In this document: positions 26,789-36,073 of the stretch, piece by piece
Layout of the letters: each line of letters starts with the position of its first letter
How positions within the stretch are numbered: position 1 is the stretch's first letter
Notes under the pieces: model-generated
Databases searched by the model: none
What the model was told of the DNA's origin: nothing
What the model saw: only the letters and a program-made list of their open reading frames with translations
Position numbers and translations under genes: made by a program
From: Segetibacter sp.
Lineage (GTDB): Bacteria > Bacteroidota > Bacteroidia > Chitinophagales > Chitinophagaceae
Direction: 5' to 3'
Assembly (NCBI RefSeq): GCF_025963695.1
Contig: NZ_JAOQAH010000118.1
Location: 1-41,515 of the forward strand
DNA length: 41,515 nucleotides

Positions 26789-28285
26789 ATGAGCAGTATT
26801 TCAATATGGAAAGACAAAGCCGAAGAAACTTCATTCGTCCCGCTTCGCACTGATATTACCGTTGATGTAGCAATCGTAGGAGGCGGGATTACGGGGCTAA
26901 CAGCAGCCCATATTTTATCAAAGGCGGGTAAAAAAGTGGCTGTGCTCGAAGCCGGAAAAATTGGTGAAGGCGCAACAGGATCTTCTACCGGTAACCTTTA
27001 TTGTACTATTGGCAGCCCGGGATTGCACAATCTAAAGTCAAAGTTCAACGAGCAAAAAATAAAAGAGGTCGTACAGTCAAGGGCTGCGGCGGTTGATTTT
27101 ATTGAGACAGTAATTACAGATTTGAGTATTCAATGCGACTTTAAACGGGTGCCGTGGACCCTGTTTGCTGAAAGCGAAGCCGGAAAATCTTTTGTGGAAA
27201 AGGAGAGAAAAGCGGCAGAGGAGGCGGGGTTAACTGTTACTCGAAATTTTGCAATTCCTATAAATGTCGAAACAGGTTTTACCGTAAAAAGACAGGCGCA
27301 GTTTAATCCTTTGGAATATGTAAAAGCGCTTTCGAAGAAGATTCAATCACCCAACTGTTCTATTTACGAGTTAACCAAAGTAGACGATGTAACTGAAGGC
27401 GAACCATGTACAGTATCTACTGCCGGCGGAAAGGTAACAGCTTCGCAAGTAATTATGGCAACCCACAGCCCAAAAGGTATTTATGCGGTGCATATGAATA
27501 TGGGGCCGTACCGGGAATACGCTGTCGGTGTTACCTTAAATGGAAATTATCCTGCTGACGGCGTTTGGTGGGATATGTTAGCCCAGGAGCATTATTCCAT
27601 GCGGACGTACGAGACTTCAAAGGGCAAAATCCTGATGGTTTTAGGGGAAATTCATAAAGTAGGGCAAAAAGATAATAACCACGAATGTTACAACAACCTG
27701 GAGAGATTTTTACGTGAGCGTTATGATGTGAAGTCGGTAGAATTTAAGTGGTCAGCACAGCAGTTTAAAGCCGCAGATGGGATACCTTATATCGGCTTGA
27801 GTTCCGGTAATTCAAAAACTTATATCGCTACCGGGTTTTCGGCCGACGGCTTAACTTATGGAACGCTCGCCTCGATGATTATTTCTGACCAGATTTTGGG
27901 AAAAGAAAATAAATGGGCTAAAACCTACGATGCTTCACGCATCACGCCGCTGGCTTCTGCAAAAGATTTTATTAAGGAAAATGTAAATGTTGCATTTGAA
28001 TTTGTAAAAGATCGGTTTACAAAAAATGAAGCTGGTGAATTTTCAGAGGTCGCCGCCGGCCAGGGTAAAGTGATGGAAGTAGATGGTAAGAAATGCGGCG
28101 TTCATCGTGACTCAACAGGAAAGCTGCATGTTGTATCAGCAGTGTGTACACACATGGGTTGCATTAATCACTGGAATGAAGTAGAGCAATCGTGGGACTG
28201 CCCTTGCCATGGAAGCAGATTTTCAATAGATGGTGAAGTGCTGGAAGGGCCGGCTTATACGGCATTGAAAAAAGTGATGGTTTAG
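26789..28285 (+). CDS. FAD-dependent oxidoreductase with C-terminal Rieske [2Fe-2S] domain
   Basis: 498 residues. DadA/glycine-oxidase-type FAD domain: Rossmann motif AIVGGGITGLTAAHILSKAG (about 29-48) and acidic end VLEAG; the substrate domain runs to ~400 with YIATGFSADGLTYG for the FAD pyrophosphate. The C-terminus (~425-495) is a Rieske domain with ligands C453 and H455 (VCTHMGC) and C471 and H474 (CPCHGSRF). The architecture matches YhfW-like proteins: an oxidase or dehydrogenase whose electrons can pass FAD to 2Fe-2S. Substrate is unknown. No signal peptide, so cytoplasmic. Starts at 26789, 245 bp from the divergent bestrophin-like gene. Confidence 0.92.
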   Translation: MSSISIWKDKAEETSFVPLRTDITVDVAIVGGGITGLTAAHILSKAGKKVAVLEAGKIGEGATGSSTGNLYCTIGSPGLHNLKSKFNEQKIKEVVQSRAAAVDFIETVITDLSIQCDFKRVPWTLFAESEAGKSFVEKERKAAEEAGLTVTRNFAIPINVETGFTVKRQAQFNPLEYVKALSKKIQSPNCSIYELTKVDDVTEGEPCTVSTAGGKVTASQVIMATHSPKGIYAVHMNMGPYREYAVGVTLNGNYPADGVWWDMLAQEHYSMRTYETSKGKILMVLGEIHKVGQKDNNHECYNNLERFLRERYDVKSVEFKWSAQQFKAADGIPYIGLSSGNSKTYIATGFSADGLTYGTLASMIISDQILGKENKWAKTYDASRITPLASAKDFIKENVNVAFEFVKDRFTKNEAGEFSEVAAGQGKVMEVDGKKCGVHRDSTGKLHVVSAVCTHMGCINHWNEVEQSWDCPCHGSRFSIDGEVLEGPAYTALKKVMV

Positions 28286-28337
28286 AGAAGTTGGGCAAGT
28301 TGCGTGTTGCAAGTTGCCGGTTTCCTGTTACCTGGAT

Positions 28338-28370
28338 AGATGTGCCATACCTTACAGGTGTGGCACATCT
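28338..28370. other. perfect 10-bp hairpin
   Basis: AGATGTGCCA (28338-28347) and its exact reverse complement (28361-28370) around the loop TACCTTACAGGTG. No T-run follows. The loop sequence TACCTTACAG recurs beside the hairpin at 14651, suggesting a shared extragenic motif. Confidence 0.7.
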
Positions 28371-28488
28371 TGCTTCTTGCAAGTGCAGTAGAGCTGACTA
28401 GAATAACAAGAGAGGAACATACAACTTTCGGCAAAACAGTAAACCTTTTGTTACCTGATACCGTTAACGACAATAATATTATTATATA

Positions 28489-29565
28489 ATGCTGCATAAT
28501 AAAACTGTAGATGACCTGCTTCAAATAAAAGAAATCTACCTTGAACCGGAAGTGAGAAATTACAAACGTGGGCTGGAAATACTGGCAAAATATCCCGACG
28601 CAAAACTGATAGAAGTGCCGTCTCATTGGAAAATACCTGAGCTTCATGGAAACCAGGGATCAATAGAAGACTGGACGAGGATTAAGAAAAATATTATTGT
28701 TTTGGGTACAAAGAAATCGTTGAGTTGCAGAGCTAACACCAGAAGTTCTCATTGGGTTGCTCCTTCTCAGTCGAATGGTTGTACGATGTCTTGTTCGTAT
28801 TGTTATGTGCCGCGTCGTAAAGGTTTTGCCAACCCAATTTCCGTCTTTGTAAATATTGAGCAGATTTTAAACTACCTGCGCCGACATGCCGCAAAGCAGG
28901 GTGAGTTGAAAGCACCGGACCACATTGATGATAAATATTGGGTGTATGAAATAGGGGAGAATGGTGACTGCAGTGCTGATGCAGCTATTAGTGATAATGT
29001 AAAGGATCTGATGAACCTGTTCAAAGAAATTCCGAATGCCAAACTAACCTTTGCGACGAAGTTTGTAAACAGGGAAATGCTGACTTACGATCCGCAGTTG
29101 AAGACAAGAATTCGTTTTAGCCTGATGCCTCACAAGATGAGTAAGTTGGTGGATGTACGAACAACACCGATAAGTGACAGGATAGATGTGATCAACGATT
29201 TTGTAGATGCAGGTTACGAAGTGAACGTAAACTTTGCGCCCGTCATTTTTTATGAGGGATGGGTTGATGACTGGCAGTTAGTTTTTGATGAAATAAATGA
29301 CAAGCTGAATGAAAAAAGCAAGAAGCAATTGATAGCTGAAATTATTTTTCTTACGCACAACGAGCAATTGCACGAGGTGAACATGGGCTGGCATCCTAAG
29401 GCTGAAGAAGTTTTATGGAGACCAGAAATACAGGAAGTGAAATATAGCCAGACAGGCGGAAGAAACGTGCGATATAAGCGGGGACTAAAATCTGAGCTGG
29501 TAGATACATTAGTAAATATGGTGCATAAGGAAATGCCATATTGCCCTATTAGGTATGCGTTTTAA
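28489..29565 (+). CDS. spore photoproduct lyase family radical SAM protein (family-type, not canonical SPL)
   Basis: 358 residues. Radical SAM cluster motif C98-x3-C102-x2-C105 within NGCTMSCSYCYVPRRKG, with Tyr on both sides of the third Cys as in SPL. A further Cys161 in IGENGDCSADA falls near where SPL has its hydrogen-donor Cys, but the surrounding text differs. C-terminal region: VNVNFAPVIFYEGWVDDWQ. The length fits the group annotated as 'spore photoproduct lyase family', whose role outside sporulating Firmicutes is unknown. In SPL itself the reaction repairs the thymine dimer spore photoproduct using S-adenosylmethionine. Starts 203 bp after the FAD-Rieske gene; cotranscription is possible. 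No signal peptide. Confidence 0.85.
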   Translation: MLHNKTVDDLLQIKEIYLEPEVRNYKRGLEILAKYPDAKLIEVPSHWKIPELHGNQGSIEDWTRIKKNIIVLGTKKSLSCRANTRSSHWVAPSQSNGCTMSCSYCYVPRRKGFANPISVFVNIEQILNYLRRHAAKQGELKAPDHIDDKYWVYEIGENGDCSADAAISDNVKDLMNLFKEIPNAKLTFATKFVNREMLTYDPQLKTRIRFSLMPHKMSKLVDVRTTPISDRIDVINDFVDAGYEVNVNFAPVIFYEGWVDDWQLVFDEINDKLNEKSKKQLIAEIIFLTHNEQLHEVNMGWHPKAEEVLWRPEIQEVKYSQTGGRNVRYKRGLKSELVDTLVNMVHKEMPYCPIRYAF

Positions 29566-29744
29566 ATTAAATCTTTCAACACCCATTTTTGGCCGCGCCC
29601 TAATTCATGGTAAAAGGTTAAGCCCTGGGCTTCGTTCTTGCAACGCGACTCCAACCGCTGTTTCAGAAACTGCTTTGTAAGTTTCAAAGTTCCTTCGCCC
29701 ACGAATCCAACCGGCTGATTGTCGCTTGTGCAAGAACTGTTGTC
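29562..29744 (-). pseudogene. C-terminal remnant of an unrecognised gene, antisense to the SPL stop
   Basis: A 60-codon open frame runs from just after a TAA at 29745-29747 to a TAA at 29562-29564, which overlaps the stop of the SPL-family gene. There is no ATG, GTG or TTG near its start, but the residues look like real protein: PVGFVGEGTLKLTKQFLKQR and GLTFYHELGRGQKWVLKDLI. Nearby frames upstream on the minus strand do not extend it convincingly. I take it as the C-terminal end of a decayed or frameshifted gene; no family is recognised. Confidence 0.4.
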
Positions 29745-30227
29745 TTAAATAACCCCCGTTCTAACCCGCACTTTATTAATAGATATAATTAAGCGTTGCA
29801 GGAGGTGATTCGGTATTGCCCCTGCTATGAAATGTTTCCTTTTTGCCGGCTAGCCTGTCGGCGTTGTACTTGTACCCGCACCCGAACAGGCGGGTATAGT
29901 TCCGTTTGCTGAAACATTATGGCACCCTACTTCGGTTGTTTTTTTGCCATACTACACCAGGGAGAAAAAATACTAAGACTACATGAGGTGGAAGATTTTT
30001 TTGTCGTCATACTCCAAATGCCTGGGGAAAGCTTACAATGAAAGGATGCTTATTTGTTTTCTATAGGTGGTTTCAATCCTGCTTACATTATGAATATAAA
30101 ATAGCCGTTGAAATAATCGGTCGATTTTGAAAATTGGTTAAAACTGTTTTTATACCTCTGAAAGCTTTATTAGATTTATTGGTATCTTGAAACCCATAAC
30201 GATTGTAATCATTTGAAAAATTGAATA
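29745..30227. other. gene-free gap with small hairpins
   Basis: 483 bp. No gene. A hairpin TACCCGC / GCGGGTA (29873-29879 and 29890-29896, 10-nt loop) and the self-complementary GCCGGC (29845-29850) give local structure. The start of the oxidoreductase follows. Confidence 0.4.
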
Positions 30228-31511
30228 ATGAATAATGCTTTCAGCAGAAGACAATTTCTTAAGCAGGGCGGCGCCGCGGCTTTTAGCCTTGCCTTCCTTC
30301 CGGCTATTGCTGGAAAAGTAGCACCAAGCGATAAGTTGCGAATAGCGCATATTGGCCTTGGTGGAATGGGTAACAACCACCTGAAATGGTTTGCCGGTTT
30401 GCCTGAAGTAGATATTGTCGCTCTTTGTGATCTTGACCAGGATCATTTGAGTTCTACTATGAAAACCCTTGAAACGCTTCGCCCTGGTAGTAAGGCGCAA
30501 GGGTATGCAGATTTTCGGCAGGTGCTCGATCGTAAAGACATTGATGCGATTACTTGTGCCACTCCCGATCATTGGCATGCACAAATAGCAATGCTTGCTT
30601 TTGAGGCCGGCAAGGATGTGTATGGAGAGAAGCCTCTTTCTTACGACGTGAAAGAAGGGCAACGAATGTTGAAGAGCTTAAACCGGCATAAGCGCATATT
30701 TCAGATGGGTACTCAAATACATGCCACCGACAACTATCACCGGGTTGTAGAGATTATTCGCAGCGGAGCGATTGGAAATGTACATACAGTACGGTTATGG
30801 AAAACAGGTTTGCCGCCGGAACTGGGTCCTGCTGTTATCCAGGCTCCGCCGCCAACTCTTGACTGGGACATGTGGCTTGGCCCAGCACCTTATGTCGATT
30901 ACACTCCTCAACGATGTCACTTTACTTACAGGTATTTTAAAGATTATTCAGGTGGCGTGTTTGCCGACTTTTGGAGTCATATTGCCGACGTGGTTTTTTG
31001 GTCGGTAGAACCAAAGGGACTAAAATCAATTTATGCAAGGGGTGAAGCGTCAAAAGGAATCGACGATGCACCTTTATGGGTAGATGTAGATTATGAATTT
31101 GAAGGCCTTAATCTTTACTGGACACACCTACCCCCCAATGTACCAGGAGCTGCAAAGCGTCACATTGGTGCATATTTTGAAGGTGACAAAGGCACCCTGA
31201 TTTGTGATTATAACACACGGGAGATTACTATTAACGGGCAAACTGTTACAGATATTCCTGAGGTTCCAATTACAATAGTGCGGTCTCCGGGTCACCAGCA
31301 AAACTTTGTAGATTCAGTTAAATCAAGAATACAACCAGAGTCTAATCTTGAATATGCAAGAAAGATGGTTTTGCCAATGCATCTCGGTCTTATTTCTTAT
31401 CGCCTTAACCGGAAATTAAACTGGAATAGCAAGAGAGAAAAGTTTAGAGATGATAAAGAAGCCAACACCTACCTGCATCGGGAATACAGGAAGAAGTGGG
31501 ATCTGTTGTAG
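30228..31511 (+). CDS. Tat-exported Gfo/Idh/MocA family oxidoreductase
   Basis: 427 residues. Twin-arginine signal: SRRQFLKQGGAAAFSLAFLP with R7 and R8. NAD(P)-binding Rossmann fold begins IAHIGLGGMGNNH (39-51) and CDLD (67-70); the family's EKP motif is at 134-136 (VYGEKPLSYDV). The C-terminal beta-sheet domain holds the conserved FADFWSHIADVV. These enzymes oxidise or isomerise sugars or inositols using tightly bound NAD(P). Tat export of the folded protein with its cofactor is common in Bacteroidota. Substrate is unknown; proximity to the glycan genes hints at sugar metabolism. Ends before a REP-like repeat and is convergent with the helicase. Confidence 0.93.
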   Translation: MNNAFSRRQFLKQGGAAAFSLAFLPAIAGKVAPSDKLRIAHIGLGGMGNNHLKWFAGLPEVDIVALCDLDQDHLSSTMKTLETLRPGSKAQGYADFRQVLDRKDIDAITCATPDHWHAQIAMLAFEAGKDVYGEKPLSYDVKEGQRMLKSLNRHKRIFQMGTQIHATDNYHRVVEIIRSGAIGNVHTVRLWKTGLPPELGPAVIQAPPPTLDWDMWLGPAPYVDYTPQRCHFTYRYFKDYSGGVFADFWSHIADVVFWSVEPKGLKSIYARGEASKGIDDAPLWVDVDYEFEGLNLYWTHLPPNVPGAAKRHIGAYFEGDKGTLICDYNTREITINGQTVTDIPEVPITIVRSPGHQQNFVDSVKSRIQPESNLEYARKMVLPMHLGLISYRLNRKLNWNSKREKFRDDKEANTYLHREYRKKWDLL

Positions 31512-31552
31512 AGGATAGAAATATGGCAAAGCGGCTGAAAAAAGCAACAAAA

Positions 31553-31572
31553 GTACAAGTGTGCGACGCAAC
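31553..31572 (+). repeat. REP-like dispersed repeat, copy 7
   Basis: GTACAAGTGTGCGACGCAAC, exact consensus apart from the variable eighth base. Lies between the convergent oxidoreductase and helicase genes. Confidence 0.85.
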
Positions 31573-31630
31573 AATGCCCGTACAAGCGATACAGGTAGGC
31601 TACATAAAAAAGAAGCAGAATTAATGACGT

Positions 31631-32959
31631 TTATCTTTTGCCACGTCTTGTAATGGGCTTGCCATACTTTTTCTTCATCTGATCTCTCCGGCTAACCTTC
31701 TTATTTATTTTGCTGTTTTTAGCCGATTTTTCATGAAAGGATGCACCTCTTTCTTCCTTTTTAGGCACCTTGATCTGTATTTCTTTTGTAGACACTTTCG
31801 GCTGCTCATCTTCGGTAAGCAGCGAGGATATTTGCAAGTGTGATGGCAGGGTAGCCGTGGAAATTTGAAACTTCATCAGACTCTCTATTGCTTCCCTTTG
31901 CTCTTGTTCCCTTTCTGTAATAAAGCTGATCGCTATGCCTTTTTTGTCTGCACGACCAGTTCGGCCAATGCGGTGAATATAATTTTCAGGAACAGGGGGA
32001 AGATCGAAATTAATTACATGTGTTACTTCTGCAATGTCGATACCACGGGCAACGATATCAGTTGCAATAATGAATTTATAAGTTCCTTCCTTGAATTGTT
32101 TAACAGTATTGAAGCGATGATTTTGTTCCTTATTAGAATGTATAACTCCGGCGATGCCAGGATAATCAGGTTCGAGTTCTTCGTATAGTTCGTCTGCCAG
32201 CTTTTTTGACGCGGCAAAAACCAATACTTTGGTCATCGTTTCATCTTCTGCCAACAACAATTTCAGCAGGTTTACTTTGGTATAAAAATTTGGTACTTCG
32301 TAAGCGGTCTGAATAATGTTTTCAACGGGTGTTCCTGCAGGTGCGGCTTCAATTCTTATAGGTTCGTTGAAGTAAGCATTCATTAAATCTTCCACTTCTT
32401 CTATGAGGGTTGCGGAGAATAACAGGTTTTGCCGTTTGGCCGGCAATAAGTCTAATATGTTTTTTAGCTGCGTTCTAAAACCAAGGTTTAGCATTTCATC
32501 TACTTCATCTATTACCAGCTTTTTTATCGACTTTACTTTAAAGGCTCCTGCCATTGCCAGATCAAATAACCTGCCTGGCGTAGCCACTAACACATCTAAC
32601 CCATTTTGTAACTCCAGTTTTTGTGTACTGATATTTGCGCCTCCGTAAACACCTATAACATCAAGGCTTAAATAAGGAGTTAACTTTTTTACAGCTTCCA
32701 CAACCTGCGCTACCAATTCGCGGGTAGGTACTACGATGAGTATTTGCGGGTCTTTTTCTTTTGAGTATTTCCAAAGGTTTAAAAGTGGAAGCAAATAGGC
32801 GAACGTTTTGCCCGTTCCTGTTTGAGCTATTCCGCACACATCCGCACCACTCATTACTACAGAAAAAACCTTTGCTTGTATGGTAGTCGGAGTTGTATAG
32901 CCGAGATCAGTAAGTGCATTTACAAGTTGTTTATTGAGATTAAAATCCTTAAATGTCAT
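31631..32959 (-). CDS. DEAD-box ATP-dependent RNA helicase (DEVD variant)
   Basis: 442 residues. Q motif LGYTTPTTIQAK (19-30); Walker A AQTGTGKT (45-52); PTREL; TPGR (128-131); motif II reads DEVD (151-154) rather than DEAD; SAT (182-184); motif V ATDIVARGIDI; motif VI HRIGRTGR. A basic C-terminal tail (KKVSRRDQMKKKYGKP) suits RNA binding. RhlE-like by layout. It would unwind short RNA duplexes in ribosome assembly or RNA decay. Asp-Glu-x-Asp is still the metal-binding pattern, so activity is expected. Encoded alone on the minus strand, 158 bp downstream of a terminator. Confidence 0.95.
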   Translation of the reverse strand: MTFKDFNLNKQLVNALTDLGYTTPTTIQAKVFSVVMSGADVCGIAQTGTGKTFAYLLPLLNLWKYSKEKDPQILIVVPTRELVAQVVEAVKKLTPYLSLDVIGVYGGANISTQKLELQNGLDVLVATPGRLFDLAMAGAFKVKSIKKLVIDEVDEMLNLGFRTQLKNILDLLPAKRQNLLFSATLIEEVEDLMNAYFNEPIRIEAAPAGTPVENIIQTAYEVPNFYTKVNLLKLLLAEDETMTKVLVFAASKKLADELYEELEPDYPGIAGVIHSNKEQNHRFNTVKQFKEGTYKFIIATDIVARGIDIAEVTHVINFDLPPVPENYIHRIGRTGRADKKGIAISFITEREQEQREAIESLMKFQISTATLPSHLQISSLLTEDEQPKVSTKEIQIKVPKKEERGASFHEKSAKNSKINKKVSRRDQMKKKYGKPITRRGKR

Positions 32960-33056
32960 AGGTAGTAAATAAAGGGCAAAGGTAGGGTAAGTGTAAAGAA
33001 GGGGGAACTAACGGTTAATGATGGAAGTATCAGTGAGTCTGATTTGCTTATAAATA

Positions 33057-33090
33057 GAAAAGCCGCTGTAAAGATGTAAAGCGGCTTTTC
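33057..33090 (-). terminator. intrinsic terminator of the small release-factor-like gene
   Basis: Perfect 11-bp stem GAAAAGCCGCT / AGCGGCTTTTC (33057-33067 and 33080-33090) with a 12-nt loop, about 30 bp beyond the gene's stop at 33118. On the minus strand the stem ends GGCTTTTC and is followed by TATTTATA. Confidence 0.85.
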
Positions 33091-33117
33091 TCATTTTGAA
33101 TAATTTGCTTAAAAAAG

Positions 33118-33492
33118 CTAATTAAACTTTTCTGACATAAACTCGAGCAATTTCTCATCGCTCATTTTATTGGAAGTGCTTTCTTTAGCAACGGCGTTTT
33201 TAAATTGCGGAGTTTCTGACATGAAACGAATAAACTGTTCCTGTGCTGTTCCTGTTCCTGTTACGTGCACTTCATCTACATTTTGCATGAAGGAGGTTAT
33301 TTCCTTAAATAACTTTTGCATTGAACCCTGTTCTGAATTATTTGCTGCATTTTCATTTGAGTTCTTGTCCTGGCCATTTACTTTGGCATGTCCAAGTATT
33401 ACAAAGTTTCCTGTATCAATATTTTCTCTACCAACAACAATCGCCTGATGAGAATCCATCCAAACGCCAAATTGTTTTTTGTTCTTAGACAT
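33118..33492 (-). CDS. small release-factor-like (baeRF/Vms1-type domain) protein
   Basis: 124 residues from ATG 33492 (MSKNKKQFGVWMDSHQAIVV); the frame opens 22 codons further upstream but MSKNKKQ is the natural start. N-terminal GVWMDSHQAIVVG strand followed, after an Asn/Ser/Glu-rich linker (about 45-62), by MQKLFKEITSFMQNVDEVHVTGTG and FIRFMSETPQF. This alternation resembles the eRF1-domain-3/Vms1-like 'bacterial release factor' superfamily. The catalytic residue of that superfamily cannot be placed, so a role in translation is not shown. Divergent from the TonB receptor at 33687 and closed by the hairpin terminator. Confidence 0.65.
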   Translation of the reverse strand: MSKNKKQFGVWMDSHQAIVVGRENIDTGNFVILGHAKVNGQDKNSNENAANNSEQGSMQKLFKEITSFMQNVDEVHVTGTGTAQEQFIRFMSETPQFKNAVAKESTSNKMSDEKLLEFMSEKFN

Positions 33493-33686
33493 TTTATTTA
33501 TTTTGACAATAGGCGGCAACAACCATACCCTATAATATTGAAGTTGCTTTTCTGCCACATTTAGTTGTAATAAGCCCCAGGTAAGGGATAAAGTGCCATA
33601 TGAGGAGTAGAGTGGTTCTTCCTGTTAACTTATTTGTAACAACTGAAGCAAAACTGTTCCGATAATTTGCAGACTTATTAGACCCT

Positions 33687-36071
33687 ATGCTACCTCGCAG
33701 ACCCCGGACTAAGATAGCTACTACCATAATTTGTTTAGTATTGTCCGTTTCTGCTTTTAATCAGACCATTAGCTTGTCCGTTAATGTATCGGATGTCTCT
33801 AATAATAAAGTGCCAAATGCTACAATCAGCATCAATCAAAAGAAATTTAAAACTGACTCAACGGGTAAAGGAACTTTTGCAATAGTCGCAGGCACAACCA
33901 ATCTAGCCGTTACTTCTGTTAACCACCATCCTTATGCGCTCAAGCTGTTTACAACTGCCGATACCACCATCTACATTGTCCTTCAAATGCGGGCAAGCCT
34001 TCTGGGAAATGTTACCGTAACTACCAGTCATAATGTTGTACGGAACCAAACAGGCGTACAAACCATTAGCGGAGCCCAACTACGAAAAATACCGGTAGTA
34101 CTTGGAGAAATTGATCCGTTAAAAACAATCACATTACTGCCGGGGATTAAGAGTGGCGGCGAGGCAAGTGCAGGTATATATGTACGTGGCGGTGGTCCCG
34201 ATCAAAATCTTGTTTTGCTTGATGGAATACCCGTTTACAATCCAAATCACCTACTCGGCTTCTTTAGTATTTTTAACGGTGAAGCTGTTAAAAATGTAGA
34301 AGTAATAAAAGGAGGTATTCCGGCCGAATACGGGGGTAGGTTAAGTAGCGTAATCGCTATCGATACAAGAGACGGTAACAAGGACTCCATAAAAGGAAGC
34401 GGGGGGATAGGCTTAATTTCAAGCAGGATATCCGTGGAAGGCCCGTTGGTTAAAGGGAAATCTTCTTTCATCATAAGTGCAAGACGCACCTACATAGACC
34501 AGGTGGCACGTGTAGTTGCAGCGGAAAGGGTGGGAGGTAACGGTTACTACTTTTACGACATCAATGCAAAAGCTGACTATATTGTCAATAGTAATAATCA
34601 CCTTGCTTTTACTTTATATACAGGACGCGACAGGTTTTCTTTCGACAATAGCCGCACACAGCCAGCCGGTCGAAGTACTTTGTTCCAAACTTATTGGGGC
34701 AACACGCTTGCAGGCATTTCATGGAGGCAGCAGGTAAGTAAGAAATTGAATCATGAAACATCTGTTGTCTTCAACAACTTTACACTTGATAGTCGCTTTG
34801 GTGCCCCGGCAAGTACTTTTCTGTTCACTTCGGGGTTACAAGACCAGCAACTAAAAACAAACTGGCTGTACACCCACAGCGACTGGCTAAAACTTAAAGC
34901 AGGTGGGCAATATATCTGGCACCGGTTTAAGCCGGGTGCAGGAGGAATTACTTCCGGTATCCAGGAGTTTAAATCGCAGGTGAGTGATCAATATGCAAGG
35001 GAAGCTGCAGCGTACATCAGTTCTGATGTCAATGTAACTCCCGATCTCAACATAATAGCAGGTCTTCGATACAGTTATTTTAACCAGGTAGGACCAACGC
35101 GAAGAATCGCGTACGACAACGATGGCATACCAACAGGCGAAGTACAACAATTTTCAAAAGGGCAAAGCATTGCCAAATATCATTATCCTGAACCCAGGCT
35201 GAGCATCTTATATAAGTTACCAAACACTGCCAGCATCAAGGCATCTTACACCCGCACTATTCAATACCTTCATTTAGCCACTACAAGTGGGGCTACTTTC
35301 CCCAGCGATCTTTGGGTACCAAGCAGTGAGCTTATTAAGCCTTCCAATGCCCAACAAGTGTCAGTGGGGTATTTTAAAAACTTCAAAAACAGCACTTACG
35401 AAGCAAGCATAGAAACGTATTACAAGGTCATGAACAACCAGATAGAATTTAGGCCTGGTGCTCAATTGCTGCTTAATCAAAACCTGGAAGGTGAAATGAT
35501 TTTTGGTTCAGGTAAGGCATACGGAGTAGAGCTGTTTGTGCAAAAAAAACAAGGAAAATTAACGGGTTGGGTTGGTTACACGCTTAGTCGGGCAGAGAGA
35601 AAATTTGCACAACTGGGCGACGGTAAATCTTTTCCATACCGGTACGACCGCACACACGATCTCAGCATCGTGGCTAATTATCCAATCAATACCCATTGGG
35701 AAGCTTCTGCTGTTTTTGTGTATGGTACGGGCAATGCACTTACAATGCCTACAGGTCGCTTTACTTATAATCTTGGTTACAATCCGGGTGACCGCCAACC
35801 CATTTTTACAAACATTAACCAGTACGACAAGATTAACGATTACCGTATGCAGGCTTACCACCGAATGGATGTAGCTTTCACCTATACCCGCAAGCCAAAT
35901 AGTACAAAACGTATTAAAAGTAGTTGGAACTTCAGCATCTACAATTTGTACAGCCGCGCCAACCCATATTTCATCTATATCGAGGTCGATGACGAGAAAA
36001 AAACGGTTCAGGGAAAACAGGTGTATCTCTTTCCCATTGTACCTAGTGTAACATGGAACTTTAAATTTTAA
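33687..36071 (+). CDS. TonB-dependent receptor with carboxypeptidase-like N-terminal domain (FecA/CirA-like)
   Basis: 794 residues. Signal peptide 1-25. CarboxypepD_reg-like domain ~28-110. Plug ~120-240 with GIYVRGGGPDQNLVLLDGIP, NPNHLLGFFSIFNGEAVKNV and IKGGIPAEYGGRLSSVIAID, the canonical plug tail. The 22-strand barrel ends VTWNFKF with a terminal Phe as needed for outer-membrane insertion. Starts at ATG 33687. Directly followed, 2 bp after its stop, by a DUF4249 lipoprotein, a pair seen often in Bacteroidota, where the receptor and lipoprotein are thought to act together in uptake. It belongs to the small (about 800 aa) receptor class, not SusC. Confidence 0.93.
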   Translation: MLPRRPRTKIATTIICLVLSVSAFNQTISLSVNVSDVSNNKVPNATISINQKKFKTDSTGKGTFAIVAGTTNLAVTSVNHHPYALKLFTTADTTIYIVLQMRASLLGNVTVTTSHNVVRNQTGVQTISGAQLRKIPVVLGEIDPLKTITLLPGIKSGGEASAGIYVRGGGPDQNLVLLDGIPVYNPNHLLGFFSIFNGEAVKNVEVIKGGIPAEYGGRLSSVIAIDTRDGNKDSIKGSGGIGLISSRISVEGPLVKGKSSFIISARRTYIDQVARVVAAERVGGNGYYFYDINAKADYIVNSNNHLAFTLYTGRDRFSFDNSRTQPAGRSTLFQTYWGNTLAGISWRQQVSKKLNHETSVVFNNFTLDSRFGAPASTFLFTSGLQDQQLKTNWLYTHSDWLKLKAGGQYIWHRFKPGAGGITSGIQEFKSQVSDQYAREAAAYISSDVNVTPDLNIIAGLRYSYFNQVGPTRRIAYDNDGIPTGEVQQFSKGQSIAKYHYPEPRLSILYKLPNTASIKASYTRTIQYLHLATTSGATFPSDLWVPSSELIKPSNAQQVSVGYFKNFKNSTYEASIETYYKVMNNQIEFRPGAQLLLNQNLEGEMIFGSGKAYGVELFVQKKQGKLTGWVGYTLSRAERKFAQLGDGKSFPYRYDRTHDLSIVANYPINTHWEASAVFVYGTGNALTMPTGRFTYNLGYNPGDRQPIFTNINQYDKINDYRMQAYHRMDVAFTYTRKPNSTKRIKSSWNFSIYNLYSRANPYFIYIEVDDEKKTVQGKQVYLFPIVPSVTWNFKF

Positions 36072-36073
36072 CC

